The position numbers and the translations under genes were made by a program. From assembly GCA_038250515.1 (NCBI GenBank), contig JBBSCG010000002.1:1-64000 (forward strand): a stretch of DNA of 64,000 bases. Reading direction: 5' to 3'. This DNA comes from JAICUY01 sp038250515. GTDB lineage: Bacteria; Chloroflexota; Limnocylindria; QHBO01. The stretch's first letter is position 1. Every line of letters begins with the position of its first letter. Under the pieces are notes generated by a model. It made no database searches. It worked only from the letters and a program-made list of their open reading frames with translations, and was not told the DNA's origin. Shown here one piece after another: positions 8,215 through 20,949 of this stretch.

Positions 8215-9435
8215 CTACAGTTGGTAGGCAATCTCGCCGTGCTGGGCAAGGTCGAGTCCGGTCTCCTCGGCTTGGCTGGCGACGCGGACGGGCACGATGA
8301 AATTGATGACGAGCAGGATGACGGTGGTGGCGACCGCCGAATAGATCGCCACCACCCCAACGGCGAACGCCTGGATGGCGAGCTGCGGCAGCCCGCCGTC
8401 GCGTCCCGCCGGATTCAGCGCCGCGGAGGCAAGGAGGCCGGTGGCCAGCGCCCCGAACGCGCCTCCCACCCCGTGGATCGCGAAGACGTCGAGCGCGTCG
8501 TCGACGCGTGAGCGCAGGCGCAGCTGCGTGGCCCCGTAGCACAGCACACCCACGCCGAAGCCGATCAGGATCGAGGCCGCCGGCGAGACATAGCCCGCGG
8601 CCGGCGTGATGGCCACCAGCCCGGCGACGGCTCCAACCGCCGCTCCGAGCACCGACGGCGTGCCGCGGTGCAGCCACGAGATGGTGACCCAGGTGAGCGC
8701 CGCCATGGCCGCGGCCGTGTTGGTTGTGACCAGCGCCAGAGCGGCGACGCCATTGGCCCCGAGCGCCGAGCCGGCGTTGAAGCCGAACCAGCCGAACCAG
8801 AGGAGGGCGGCGCCCAGGACGGTCATCGTCACGTCATGCGGCTCCGTCGTCTGGCGAACCACGCCCAGCCGTCGCCCGACCACCAGCGCGGCGACCAGCG
8901 CCGCCACGCCCGACGAGAGGTGGACGACGGTCCCGCCGGCGAAATCCAGCACGCCGAGGTGGGCGAGCCAGCCGTCGGGCGACCAGACCCAATGGGCGAT
9001 CGGCGCATAGACGAGCGTGGACCAGGCCACACTGAAGAGGACGAACGCCTTGAATCGCTTGCGCTCGGCGAACGCGCCGGTGATCAGCGCCGGCGTGATG
9101 ATCGCGAACATCATCTGGAAGGCCATGAAGGCCAGGTGCGGGACGGTTGGCGCGTAGGTCGACGAGGGTGCTCCGGTCACGCCCTCCAGCCCTGCCCAGT
9201 CGAGGCGGCCGATGAGACCCAGACCGGCATCGGGCCCGAAGGCCAGTGAGTAGCCCCACAGCACCCAGGTGACACTCACCAGGGCCAGGATGAAGAAGCT
9301 GTGCATGATCGTCGACAGCACGTTCTTGCGCCGCACCAGGCCGCCATAGAAGAAGGCGAGGCCAGGTGTCATGAGCATGACCATCGCCGTGGAGATCAGA
9401 ATCCAGGCGGTGTCCCCTGCGTTGATGGCACCCAT
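8215..9435 (-). CDS. amt: Ammonium transporter Amt
   Basis: This 406-aa integral membrane protein of the Amt/Rh family has about eleven hydrophobic helices. Hallmarks are TPGLAFFYGGLVRRKNVLS near residue 25, DFAGGTVVHLSSG near residue 165 and the C-terminal FAIHGVGGAFGALATGLLA. It conducts NH3 or ammonium across the cytoplasmic membrane. The usual glnB/glnK partner is not adjacent; two tiny candidate peptides follow instead. Confidence 0.95.
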   Translation of the reverse strand: MGAINAGDTAWILISTAMVMLMTPGLAFFYGGLVRRKNVLSTIMHSFFILALVSVTWVLWGYSLAFGPDAGLGLIGRLDWAGLEGVTGAPSSTYAPTVPHLAFMAFQMMFAIITPALITGAFAERKRFKAFVLFSVAWSTLVYAPIAHWVWSPDGWLAHLGVLDFAGGTVVHLSSGVAALVAALVVGRRLGVVRQTTEPHDVTMTVLGAALLWFGWFGFNAGSALGANGVAALALVTTNTAAAMAALTWVTISWLHRGTPSVLGAAVGAVAGLVAITPAAGYVSPAASILIGFGVGVLCYGATQLRLRSRVDDALDVFAIHGVGGAFGALATGLLASAALNPAGRDGGLPQLAIQAFAVGVVAIYSAVATTVILLVINFIVPVRVASQAEETGLDLAQHGEIAYQL

Positions 9436-9550
9436 CGCATCGGCTCCGTCATTGCGGATTATGCGAGCAGCCTAGGCTGCGCTCACCGCGCAGGCGAGGT
9501 GCTCCGCGGCCTTCCCAGCGCCGAATGATTGTGCAAAGTGCACAATCGGC

Positions 9551-10690
9551 TCAGATCCGGCGGGAGGCGAGCAGTTCAGAAGGGATCGTCCCCTGACCGA
9601 TGATGGCGTCAGCGACCAGCGCCGCCGACGCAGGGCCTGTGGAGATGCCCCACGGTCCGTGGCCGGCGCACACGAACAGGCCCTCGACGCCATGGACGGG
9701 ACCGATGAACGGACGCCCATCGTTTGACTGAGGACGGGCGCACATGCGCGTCTGCAGGACCTCGGCCGCGGTGATGGACGGCAGGAAGCGAAGCGCCCGC
9801 GAAAGAAGGAGGCGCGTGATCGCCGTCGGATCCGGCTCGCTCGGTAGGAAGGTCGATCCCAGCGTGCTGATCCCGTCCGCGCTGGCCATGCTGAACAGTG
9901 ACTGCGGTTCGCCGTCGGCCTGTGACGCGGCGCGTGCGGTGGCCGCCGCGGGACGGTTCACCGAATCGACCTCGTCCTCCTCGATGACGTGGCGCAACGG
10001 CTCGCTGAGGCGCAGCTGCACCGTGACGCCCCAGGTGGGATGAATCGGCCTCCAGGAGCCGGCCGAATCGACCAACGGCGGCGACCACGGACCGGCCGCC
10101 ACCAGGACTGCGTTGGCGGTCAGCGTCGCGCCGTCACTCAATCGGAGGCCGCGCACCCGTCCGGCATCGATCCACGGCTCGGCACTCAGGCCGATGCGCA
10201 GCGTCGCCCCGTTGCGCACGGCCAGCGCGGCGTAGGCCGCCGTGGCGGAATCGGGCGGGATCGGGTAGCCCGTGGCCAGCCAGCAGGCGGAGAAGCCGGG
10301 AGCCAGGGCGGGCTCGGCATCGGCCAGCGAAGATTCGTCGAGGAAGGCAGGCTCGAGCTCGGGCGTCGCCGTCATGAAATGGGCCGCCTGCCGCCGAACC
10401 GCATCGGCCTCGCGGTTGAGCAGCAACAGGCCGGCAGGCTCGACCGGAACCGAGAAATCGGACGCGTCGTCGACCAGGCGGCGGTATCGGTCGAGGGAGT
10501 CGTGGTAGAGCGGCGCCAGAAGTGGGTCGAACGGATGCTGGATCACGCCCAGGTTGCGCCCGGAGGCGCCGGCACCGATCGCGGTTCGTTCGAGCAGGGT
10601 GACCGATGCGCCGCGCTCGGTCAGGAATGCGGCCGCGGCACAGCCGATGATGCCGCCGCCGATGATGGCGATGTCGGGGCTTCGGGACAC
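9551..10690 (-). CDS. FAD-dependent amino-acid oxidase (DAO family)
   Basis: This 379-aa flavoenzyme has an N-terminal dinucleotide-binding motif, IAIIGGGIIGCAAAAFL, and the DAO-family C-terminus with RPFIGPVHGVEGLFVCAGHGPWG. Relatives include glycine oxidase ThiO, D-amino-acid dehydrogenase DadA and sarcosine oxidase. No thiamine or amino-acid catabolic genes are nearby, so the substrate cannot be named. It is divergent from pth across about 35 bases. Confidence 0.82.
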   Translation of the reverse strand: MSRSPDIAIIGGGIIGCAAAAFLTERGASVTLLERTAIGAGASGRNLGVIQHPFDPLLAPLYHDSLDRYRRLVDDASDFSVPVEPAGLLLLNREADAVRRQAAHFMTATPELEPAFLDESSLADAEPALAPGFSACWLATGYPIPPDSATAAYAALAVRNGATLRIGLSAEPWIDAGRVRGLRLSDGATLTANAVLVAAGPWSPPLVDSAGSWRPIHPTWGVTVQLRLSEPLRHVIEEDEVDSVNRPAAATARAASQADGEPQSLFSMASADGISTLGSTFLPSEPDPTAITRLLLSRALRFLPSITAAEVLQTRMCARPQSNDGRPFIGPVHGVEGLFVCAGHGPWGISTGPASAALVADAIIGQGTIPSELLASRRI

Positions 10691-10725
10691 TCTGGTGTCA
10701 TTTTGGCACTACCATCCGCCGAGCG

Positions 10726-11297
10726 ATGAAGGTGATCTGCGGCCTGGGCAACCCGGGCGAAACGTATCGGTACACGCGGCACAACGTCGGCTTCCGGGTT
10801 GTCGATCTCTTGGCGGACCGATGGGGGGCCAGCGGTGGGCGCACGCGCGATGGCGCCGCGCTGGTCGAGGTCGCGCCGCCAGCCGGTCGGGTGCTGTTGG
10901 TAAAGCCGATGAAGTACATGAATTTGTCCGGCGGTCCCCTCAAGGCTGCCATGCGTCAGACCGATGCCGAGATCGGCGACGACCTGCTGGTGATCTGCGA
11001 CGACGTCGATCTGCCGCTCGGCAAGCTGCGGCTGCGCCGATCCGGGTCGGCCGGCGGCCATAACGGCCTGCGCGACATCATCTCGAGCTTCGGCTCGAAC
11101 GAGTTCGCGCGGCTGCGGGTCGGGATCGGGCGCGGCGGCGAGACGATCGACCACGTGCTGTCGATCTTCAAGCCCGACGAGCGCGAGCTGTCCGCCCTCG
11201 CGGTCGCCATCGCGGCCGATGCTGCCGAGCAGTGGCTGGCCGACGGCATCGAAGCGGCCATGAACGAGTTCAACGGCCCGGATCTCGCGGCCTCGGT

Positions 11298-11301
<4 letters not shown>
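10726..11301 (+). CDS. pth: Peptidyl-tRNA hydrolase
   Basis: This 191-aa enzyme releases tRNA from stalled peptidyl-tRNA. It shows GLGNPGETYRYTRHNVGF with the catalytic His near residue 21, KPMKYMNLSG, and DDVDLPLGKLRLR followed by GSAGGHNGL. The stop overlaps the mfd start as ATGA, so the two are co-translated. Confidence 0.96.
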
Positions 11302-14717
<3,416 letters not shown>

Positions 14718-14724
14718 GGGCCAC

Positions 14725-15020
14725 ATGACCGGATGGCAGCTCGACGACACTTGGGTTCGCCTGCGAGAGATCACGGTTGACGACGTCGATCTGGTCGACA
14801 GCTGGGCCGCGCCGCCCGAGCTCGAAGGCGAGTTCAACGACTTCGAGCTGCGCCATCGGTCGTGGCGTGGCCCAGCGGTTGTTGACGGTCCTTCTGTTCG
14901 CGGAGACGGCGGTCAACCGGGTCGAGGCGTCGACCGACGTCGAGAATCGCGCCGAGCAGCGCTCGCTCGAGAAGGCGGGCTTCATGCGCGAGGGCGTCCA
15001 GCGTGGTTCGCAGTGGCGAG
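14725..15020 (+). pseudogene. Decayed GNAT acetyltransferase
   Basis: Two frames together resemble a RimJ/RimL-type GNAT enzyme. Frame 1 starts at 14725 with MTGWQLDDTWVRLREITVDD and reaches about 14865. The C-terminal part, AQRLL...NRVEASTDVENRAEQ and SLEKAGFMREGV, lies in the next frame. Roughly 80 residues covering the acetyl-CoA-binding core are missing between them, and the last residues are lost where the downstream convergent gene ends. The gene therefore cannot make a working enzyme. Confidence 0.75.
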
Positions 15021-16160
15021 TCAGGCGTGCGCCGGCTCCGTCTCGGGGTCGACGTCGAGCGTTTCGCGCAGTTGCAGCTGGCGCATCACCGCGGCGCGGG
15101 TGAGCATCCCGACGAATTCATGGCCGTCGAGGACGGGCACCTGCTCGAGGTCGTGCCCGGTGAGCGCCTCGACCGCCTCGTCGAGCATCTGCTGCGGTCG
15201 GACGCTGATCAGCCCGTCGCGGCCACCCATGACCTGTCCCACCGGTGTCGACGCGCGCTTGTCGGGCGCCACCTTGCTGATGTCGCCGAGCGTGACGATA
15301 CCCACCACCCGTCCGTTGTCGGCGACCGGCATGGCGCGTCGATTGCGCGGCAACAGGTGGTCCTCGATCAGCTCGGCCACGCTCGTTCCCGGCATCACGG
15401 CGGTCGTGTCGCGGCTCATGACCGACTCCACCGGGACGTCGCGCAGGCGCTCCTCGAGCACGACCTGCTTGAGGCTGGACGAGGCCGCGTTCTGAAGGAA
15501 CCAGCCGATCGCCGCGATCCACAGCCCGTTGATCAGGTTCCCGCCGAAGACCTGCAGGATGCCCCACAGGATGAAGAGGCCGCCGACGATCTGCCCGGCG
15601 CCGACCGCGATCTCGGTCGCCTTGCGCAGGCTGTGCGTCAGGCCCCAGGCGATCGAGCGCAGTACGCGGCCGCCATCGAGTGGAAAGCCGGGGATCAGGT
15701 TGAAGCCACCGAGCAACGCATTGACCACCGCGAGGTAGCCGAAGAGCGCCGCCAGGCGCGCATCGGTCATGACGAAGGCGATGGCAACGGCAACTGCGGC
15801 GATGACGAAGCTTGCGATCGGCCCCACGACGGCGACGAGGAACTCGGTCTTGGCGTTCTTCGGCTCGCTGGCAAGGTTCGAAACGCCGCCGAAGATGAAC
15901 AGGGTGATGGAGCTGACCTCGATACCCCGGGCACGTGCCACGAACGAGTGCGACAGCTCGTGCACCAGGACCGATCCGAAGAGCAACAGGGTGGCGACCG
16001 CCGCCAGGACCCAGGCAGCCGTCCGATCCAGGTTCGGGATGGTGGTCGGAAAGTAGCCAACGGCCAGCGACCAGGTCAGCAGCGCGAAGATCACCAGCCA
16101 GCTGATATGGATGCCGATGTCGATGCCGCCGACGCTGAACAGCCTGAACGAGTTTTTCAC
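15021..16160 (-). CDS. Site-2 protease family M50B metalloprotease with CBS pair
   Basis: This 379-aa intramembrane zinc protease has the HELSH motif near residues 67-71 and the distal NLIPGFPLDGGRVLRS motif near residue 165, with about six hydrophobic segments. Two CBS domains fill the C-terminal third and probably bind adenine nucleotides to gate activity. The GTG at 16160 is chosen because AAGGAGT precedes it and the protein begins at the SFRLFSVGGI segment; the extension to 16394 lacks family resemblance. Possible targets are anti-sigma factors, which is inference. Confidence 0.9.
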   Translation of the reverse strand: MKNSFRLFSVGGIDIGIHISWLVIFALLTWSLAVGYFPTTIPNLDRTAAWVLAAVATLLLFGSVLVHELSHSFVARARGIEVSSITLFIFGGVSNLASEPKNAKTEFLVAVVGPIASFVIAAVAVAIAFVMTDARLAALFGYLAVVNALLGGFNLIPGFPLDGGRVLRSIAWGLTHSLRKATEIAVGAGQIVGGLFILWGILQVFGGNLINGLWIAAIGWFLQNAASSSLKQVVLEERLRDVPVESVMSRDTTAVMPGTSVAELIEDHLLPRNRRAMPVADNGRVVGIVTLGDISKVAPDKRASTPVGQVMGGRDGLISVRPQQMLDEAVEALTGHDLEQVPVLDGHEFVGMLTRAAVMRQLQLRETLDVDPETEPAHA

Positions 16161-16219
16161 GGCACTCCTTTCACACCGACTCGATGAGCAGATGGTCGTG
16201 CTCATTGTGCCTCGCGGCG

Positions 16220-16225
16220 TATACT
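16220..16225 (+). promoter_or_regulatory. -10 box and ribosome-binding site for aconitase
   Basis: TATACT at 16220-16225 would give a transcript leader of about 90 bases. AAGGAGG at 16308-16314 sits six bases before the GTG start at 16321 and decides that start. No good -35 hexamer is recognised. Confidence 0.45.
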
Positions 16226-16320
16226 GGATGCACTCTCGACCCGGGACGGGCGCACCCGTCCGGCGCCGACCTACCCCAGAGCTGCACCTCGACGCGCGGC
16301 TGACGAAGGAGGCGCTTCCC

Positions 16321-19197
16321 GTGAGCAATCGTCCCCCCATCGATCCGACCGATGCGCGCGACACCTTGCGCGTCGCGGATCGGTCGTACGGCATCTACCG
16401 TCTCGATGCCACAGGCGCGGACCTCGGCCGGCTGCCGTACACCGTCAAAGTGCTGCTCGAGAACATGCTGCGCCACGCCGCGCGTGGCGACGGGCTGGTG
16501 ACCGGCAACGATGTGCAGGCGCTCGCCGCCTGGGACCCGGCGCAGCCCGCCGAGTACGAGCTGCCGTTCATGCCATCGCGCGTTATCCTGCAGGACTTCA
16601 CCGGCGTTCCGTGCGTCGTGGACCTCGCGGCGATGCGCGACGCCATGGCGCAGATGGGCGGCGATCCCGGTCGGATCAACCCACTGGTGCCCGCCGACCT
16701 GGTCATCGACCACAGCGTTCAGGTCGATATGTTCGGCTCGGACAGCGCGTTCGCCATCAACGTCGAGCGCGAGTACGAACGCAATGGCGAGCGCTACGCC
16801 CTGCTGCGATGGGCACAGCAGGCATTCGGCGACTTCCGCGTCGTGCCGCCCGGCACCGGGATCGTGCACCAGGTCAACCTTGAGTTCCTCGCATCCGTCG
16901 TCGCCGCGCGCAAGGGCCAGGATGGCGTCGAGTACGCCTTCCCCGACACGCTGGTCGGTACCGATTCGCACACCACCATGGTCAACGGCCTCGGCGTCGT
17001 CGGCTGGGGCGTGGGCGGCATCGAGGCCGAGGCGGCGCTGCTTGGTCAGCCGCTCTACCAGCCGATGCCGATCGTGGTCGGCTTCCGCCTCGATGGCGAG
17101 ATGCCGTCCGGATCGACCGCCACCGACCTCGTGCTGTACGTGACCGAGATGCTGCGCGCGCATGGCGTGGTCGGCAAGTTCGTCGAGTTCCACGGACCGG
17201 GCCTGTCGAAGCTCGGCCTGGCGGACCGCGCCACGATCTCCAACATGTCGCCCGAATTCGGCGCGACTGCGACCCTGTTCCCGGTCGACGACGAGACGCT
17301 GCGCTACCTGGCCATGACCGGCCGGCCGGCCGACGTCCTAGCGCGCGTCGAGGCGTACACCAAGGAACAGGGCCTCTTCCGGACGGATGCCACGCGGGAT
17401 CCCGTTTTCAACGAGTCGCTGAGCATGGATCTCGGCGAGGTGCGTCCATCGGTCGCCGGTCCCAAGCGTCCGCAGGACCGCGTGGCGCTCACCGAGCTGC
17501 GCGACAGCTTCCGCGGCCTCTTCCCGAATGGCCTGCATACCCATGACGAGGTCGGCGAAGTGCACGACATGCCGCAACGCCGCCACGTGGACGAGGTGCA
17601 GGAGGCTTCCCAGGAGTCGTTCCCGGCCAGCGATCCGCCCGGCTGGACCAAGGATGGCGCCGAGGGCAACAACGCTGTCAGCTCGCCACGCATCGAGCCC
17701 GGCACCGTCCCGGCCGGCGCGCATTACCGCTCATGCGAGATCGAGCTTGATGGAGAGCGCATGCGGCTGCGCAGCGGGTCGGTCGTCATCGCCGCGATCA
17801 CGTCGTGCACCAACACCAGCAACCCGAACGTGATGGTCGCCGCGGGTCTGCTCGCCCAGAAGGCGGTTGGGCGCGGGCTGCGGGTGCCGCCCTACGTCAA
17901 GACCTCGCTCGCGCCCGGATCGCGCGCGGTGACCGACTACCTGGACGCCGCCGGCCTGACCGATCCGTTGAACACGCTCGGCTTCAACCTGGTGGGCTAC
18001 GGCTGCACGACCTGCATCGGTAATTCAGGGCCGCTGGCCGAGTCGATCGCCGAGGCCATCGAGGCCGAGGAGCTGACCGGCGTGGCCGTGCTGTCGGGCA
18101 ACCGAAACTTCGAGGGCCGCATCCATCCCCACGCTCGGGCCAGCTATTTGGCCTCGCCGCCGTTGGTGGTGGCATTCGCGCTGGCCGGACGCATCGACAT
18201 CGATCTCAGCAGCGAGCCGCTGGGCATCGGTTCGGACGGACGCGAGGTCTTCCTGTCGGACCTGTGGCCGTCTCCGGCCGAGGTCGCCCGCGTCATCGCA
18301 GAGCGCGTCAGCTCCGAGATCTTCGTGCGCAACTACGCCAGCGTGTTCGACGGTGATGACCGATGGCGCTCACTGCCGGTCCCTCCGGGGGACCGCTATG
18401 CGTGGGACCCGGACTCGACCTATGTCGCACTGCCGCCGTTCTTCGAGGGACTCTCGCCGGAGCCACAGCCGGTGACCGATGTCGTCGACGCGCGCGTGCT
18501 GGCGATGTTGGGCGACTCGGTGACCACCGACCACATCAGCCCGGCGGGGGCGATTGCGCGCACCTCGCCAGCCGGGCGCTGGCTTACCGAGCACGGCGTC
18601 GAGCTGCGTGACTTTAACTCGTACGGGTCTCGCCGAGGCCACCACGAGGTAATGATGCGCGGCACGTTCGCCAACCTTCGGCTGCGCAACGCGCTGACGC
18701 CCGACGCGGAGGGCAATCTGACCGAGCACCTGCCGACGGGGGAGCGGATGTCCATCTTCGACGCCGCCATGCGCTACGTGGAAGATGGCATCCCGACCGT
18801 CATCCTTGCGGGCAAGGAGTATGGCTCCGGCTCATCGCGTGACTGGGCCGCCAAGGGGCCGTATCTTCAGGGCGTTCGTGCGGTGATTGCCGAGTCGTAC
18901 GAGCGCATCCATCGGGCGAACCTGGTGGGCATGGGCGTGCTGCCGCTGCAGTACCTGCCCGGTGAGACGGGCGGGTCGCTGGGTCTGACCGGCCGCGAGA
19001 CGTTCACCATCCATGGCCTGAGTGACACTCTGCGGCCGCACCAGGAGCTGACGGTCAGCGTTCGGTCCGAAGAGGGCGTCAAGCGTTCGTTCCGGGTGGC
19101 GGTTCGGCTGGATGGGGCGATCGATGTCGAGTACTACCGCAACGGCGGCGTGCTGCAGACCGTGCTGCGGCGTCTGGCGCGCGAGGGATCGGCCTGA
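16321..19197 (+). CDS. acnA: Aconitate hydratase A
   Basis: This 958-aa [4Fe-4S] enzyme of the TCA cycle interconverts citrate and isocitrate. Cluster cysteines are in TSCTNTSNP and YGCTTCIGNSG, and the swivel domain contains LAGKEYGSGSSRDWAAKG. The linker between GPKRPQDRVALTEL and the SVVIAAITSCTN strand is unusually long, with a segment QEASQESFPASDPPGWT near residues 425-445 that resembles an independently occurring small-protein motif. The stop codon is contained in the 8-bp target duplication of the adjacent transposon, which spares the gene. Confidence 0.95.
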   Translation: MSNRPPIDPTDARDTLRVADRSYGIYRLDATGADLGRLPYTVKVLLENMLRHAARGDGLVTGNDVQALAAWDPAQPAEYELPFMPSRVILQDFTGVPCVVDLAAMRDAMAQMGGDPGRINPLVPADLVIDHSVQVDMFGSDSAFAINVEREYERNGERYALLRWAQQAFGDFRVVPPGTGIVHQVNLEFLASVVAARKGQDGVEYAFPDTLVGTDSHTTMVNGLGVVGWGVGGIEAEAALLGQPLYQPMPIVVGFRLDGEMPSGSTATDLVLYVTEMLRAHGVVGKFVEFHGPGLSKLGLADRATISNMSPEFGATATLFPVDDETLRYLAMTGRPADVLARVEAYTKEQGLFRTDATRDPVFNESLSMDLGEVRPSVAGPKRPQDRVALTELRDSFRGLFPNGLHTHDEVGEVHDMPQRRHVDEVQEASQESFPASDPPGWTKDGAEGNNAVSSPRIEPGTVPAGAHYRSCEIELDGERMRLRSGSVVIAAITSCTNTSNPNVMVAAGLLAQKAVGRGLRVPPYVKTSLAPGSRAVTDYLDAAGLTDPLNTLGFNLVGYGCTTCIGNSGPLAESIAEAIEAEELTGVAVLSGNRNFEGRIHPHARASYLASPPLVVAFALAGRIDIDLSSEPLGIGSDGREVFLSDLWPSPAEVARVIAERVSSEIFVRNYASVFDGDDRWRSLPVPPGDRYAWDPDSTYVALPPFFEGLSPEPQPVTDVVDARVLAMLGDSVTTDHISPAGAIARTSPAGRWLTEHGVELRDFNSYGSRRGHHEVMMRGTFANLRLRNALTPDAEGNLTEHLPTGERMSIFDAAMRYVEDGIPTVILAGKEYGSGSSRDWAAKGPYLQGVRAVIAESYERIHRANLVGMGVLPLQYLPGETGGSLGLTGRETFTIHGLSDTLRPHQELTVSVRSEEGVKRSFRVAVRLDGAIDVEYYRNGGVLQTVLRRLAREGSA

Positions 19198-19199
19198 GC
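19192..19199 (+). repeat. Left target-site duplication
   Basis: GCCTGAGC, including the acnA stop codon TGA. The identical octamer follows the right end at 24016-24023. Confidence 0.9.
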
Positions 19200-19218
19200 G
19201 GTAGTGCATCAGTTTGAG
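19200..19218 (+). repeat. Left terminal inverted repeat
   Basis: GGTAGTGCATCAGTTTGAG is a perfect inverted match of 23997-24015. The methyltransferase stop codon overlaps its inner side, so there is almost no spacer at this end. Confidence 0.93.
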
Positions 19219-20867
19219 TCGAACAGCCCAGCCTGCTCCGCCGCCTTCTTGATCGGCTGAGCCTGCTGGTAGGGCGACAGGACGAGCAGCGGCAGGTTGG
19301 GCTTTCGGTCCTCTTCGAGCAGCTCACGGATCGTGATGATCTGGACGGCCGGATAGTCACGCCCCGACAAATCGGAGTGGTAGAAGCCTGCTTCCGTCGC
19401 CTCTAGGCGCATCGGACCTGTCGGCTCTTCCAGCGTGACGAACAAGCCCATTACCGCGCCCTGGGCGCCAATGTCGCCCTTTAGTTCAGCGACCTGGCCA
19501 CGGCCCACGTGGCCGGATTTCACGCTCACGATGCAGCTTTCGAGCTTGCCGCCTGCCCCGGTGAAGGTGATGACCCCATCTACGCCTTTATCGGCCCCCT
19601 TCTTCTGAGTGCCGCCTACGGGCATTGCACCGACGAGCGTAAGCGCCCAAAGCTCGAACTGCTCTCGTCCATTCGGAAGTTGCTGCGCGAGCTTTCTCGC
19701 GCCCTCGACCTCAGTGGGCGAACCCTCGATGGGAACCACGATCCCGAAACTGTCGCGTAGCCGCGCCTGCATCACCGCAATGGCGAGATAGGTAACGTCG
19801 ATCCCGATCCATCGCCGTCCTAGTTTCTGAGCAGCTACGACCGCCGTGCCGCATCCGCAAAATGGATCGAGCACAAGGTCGCCCGGTTTTGACGAGGACC
19901 TGATGACCCTCTCTAGCAGAGCTAACGGTTTTTGAGTCGGATAGCCGAGGCGCTCGTTGCCGTCGACCTGCTCGATGTCGGTCCAGAGATTAGAAACAGT
20001 GCGACCCTTGGAATCGCCCAAGTACTTCTTGTACTGCGGAATGGCGCCCGGTTTCGTCTGGACGACTAGGCCGCTGGCGTATGCGTCGGCCATCCTCTCC
20101 TTCGTCCAGCGCCAGACGCGCGTCACGCCCAGGAACTCATAGGTGAGGTTCGGTCGGTCCTTGTTCGGATTTAGCAACGGGAGTAGGCGGTATCGACCCC
20201 CGTCATCTACGTGCCGGTACGCGGTTTCTACGTACTTCGGATCGTGCGTCTCATATGGCTGACGGAAGAAGGCCCGAGCAGACGCCGTGTACCGCAGGAG
20301 ACTGTCAGTCACATTTGCGAAATTGGCGGACCCAAGGCTCTTAGGGTTTGACCGGCGCCAGATGATTTCGTTGCCAAACCGTTCTGGCCCGAAGATCGAG
20401 TCCAGAATCAGCTTCAGGTAGTGACTCGCAGTGGGGTCGCAGTGAAGATAGAGCGAGCCGGACCGTTTCAAGACCCGATGCAGTTCGACAAGGCGAACAG
20501 CCATTTCCACCAGATAGGCGAGCATCGGACTCGGCCTGATTCCCTTATGGAATGCTCCGATGAGGTCGCTCACCGTGCTCGGCACCCGGCCACCGTGATA
20601 CCCGCTGTTCGTCAGGTACAGGTATTGCGTTTCCGCGTCCGGCCCCCAATGCCAAGTGTCATCGAAGGCCGTGATTTGGGCATCGCTTCTCTGTCCGGAT
20701 TCGTCGCGGAAGATGACGTTGTAGGCGGCGTTGCTGTTGAAGGGTGGGTCCAGGTAGATGAGGTCCACCGACTCCGGCGGGATGTAGGGCGGATCGTGAC
20801 GCAGGATGTCGAGGTTGTCCCCGTAGTAGAGGACGTTGGTCTGCACGCCCCGAGCGTACCAGCCCAT
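19209..20867 (-). CDS. DNA methyltransferase fused to Mrr-like nuclease domain
   Basis: This 552-aa protein begins as a beta-class N4-cytosine/N6-adenine DNA methyltransferase: the catalytic DPPF lies near residues 40-43 and the SAM-binding LDPFCGCGTAVVAA near residue 330. The C-terminal 150 residues contain GADKGVDGVITF and CIVSVKSGHVG, matching the D...xxK core of Mrr-type PD-(D/E)XK nucleases. It may therefore modify and cut DNA as one chain. Its ATG overlaps the stop of a transposase remnant as TGATG. It is the last cargo gene before the left end. Activity and recognition site are unknown. Confidence 0.85.
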   Translation of the reverse strand: MGWYARGVQTNVLYYGDNLDILRHDPPYIPPESVDLIYLDPPFNSNAAYNVIFRDESGQRSDAQITAFDDTWHWGPDAETQYLYLTNSGYHGGRVPSTVSDLIGAFHKGIRPSPMLAYLVEMAVRLVELHRVLKRSGSLYLHCDPTASHYLKLILDSIFGPERFGNEIIWRRSNPKSLGSANFANVTDSLLRYTASARAFFRQPYETHDPKYVETAYRHVDDGGRYRLLPLLNPNKDRPNLTYEFLGVTRVWRWTKERMADAYASGLVVQTKPGAIPQYKKYLGDSKGRTVSNLWTDIEQVDGNERLGYPTQKPLALLERVIRSSSKPGDLVLDPFCGCGTAVVAAQKLGRRWIGIDVTYLAIAVMQARLRDSFGIVVPIEGSPTEVEGARKLAQQLPNGREQFELWALTLVGAMPVGGTQKKGADKGVDGVITFTGAGGKLESCIVSVKSGHVGRGQVAELKGDIGAQGAVMGLFVTLEEPTGPMRLEATEAGFYHSDLSGRDYPAVQIITIRELLEEDRKPNLPLLVLSPYQQAQPIKKAAEQAGLFDSN

Positions 20868-20940
20868 CAGTCCAGCAGCGCTGCGATTTCCTCGCAGGTC
20901 CAGATGTGGTCGGCAACGCCTGCCAGCCGGGGTCCGCGCG
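20868..20940 (-). pseudogene. Transposase C-terminal remnant
   Basis: The minus strand encodes AGVADHIWTCEEIAALLD and a stop, the same residues that end the intact transposase at 21826. Nucleotide similarity extends about 70 bases, with many synonymous changes and a small frame-breaking gap upstream. It is a divergent relic of a second copy, located immediately before the methyltransferase start. Confidence 0.8.
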
Positions 20941-20949
20941 GAGGGCGGG

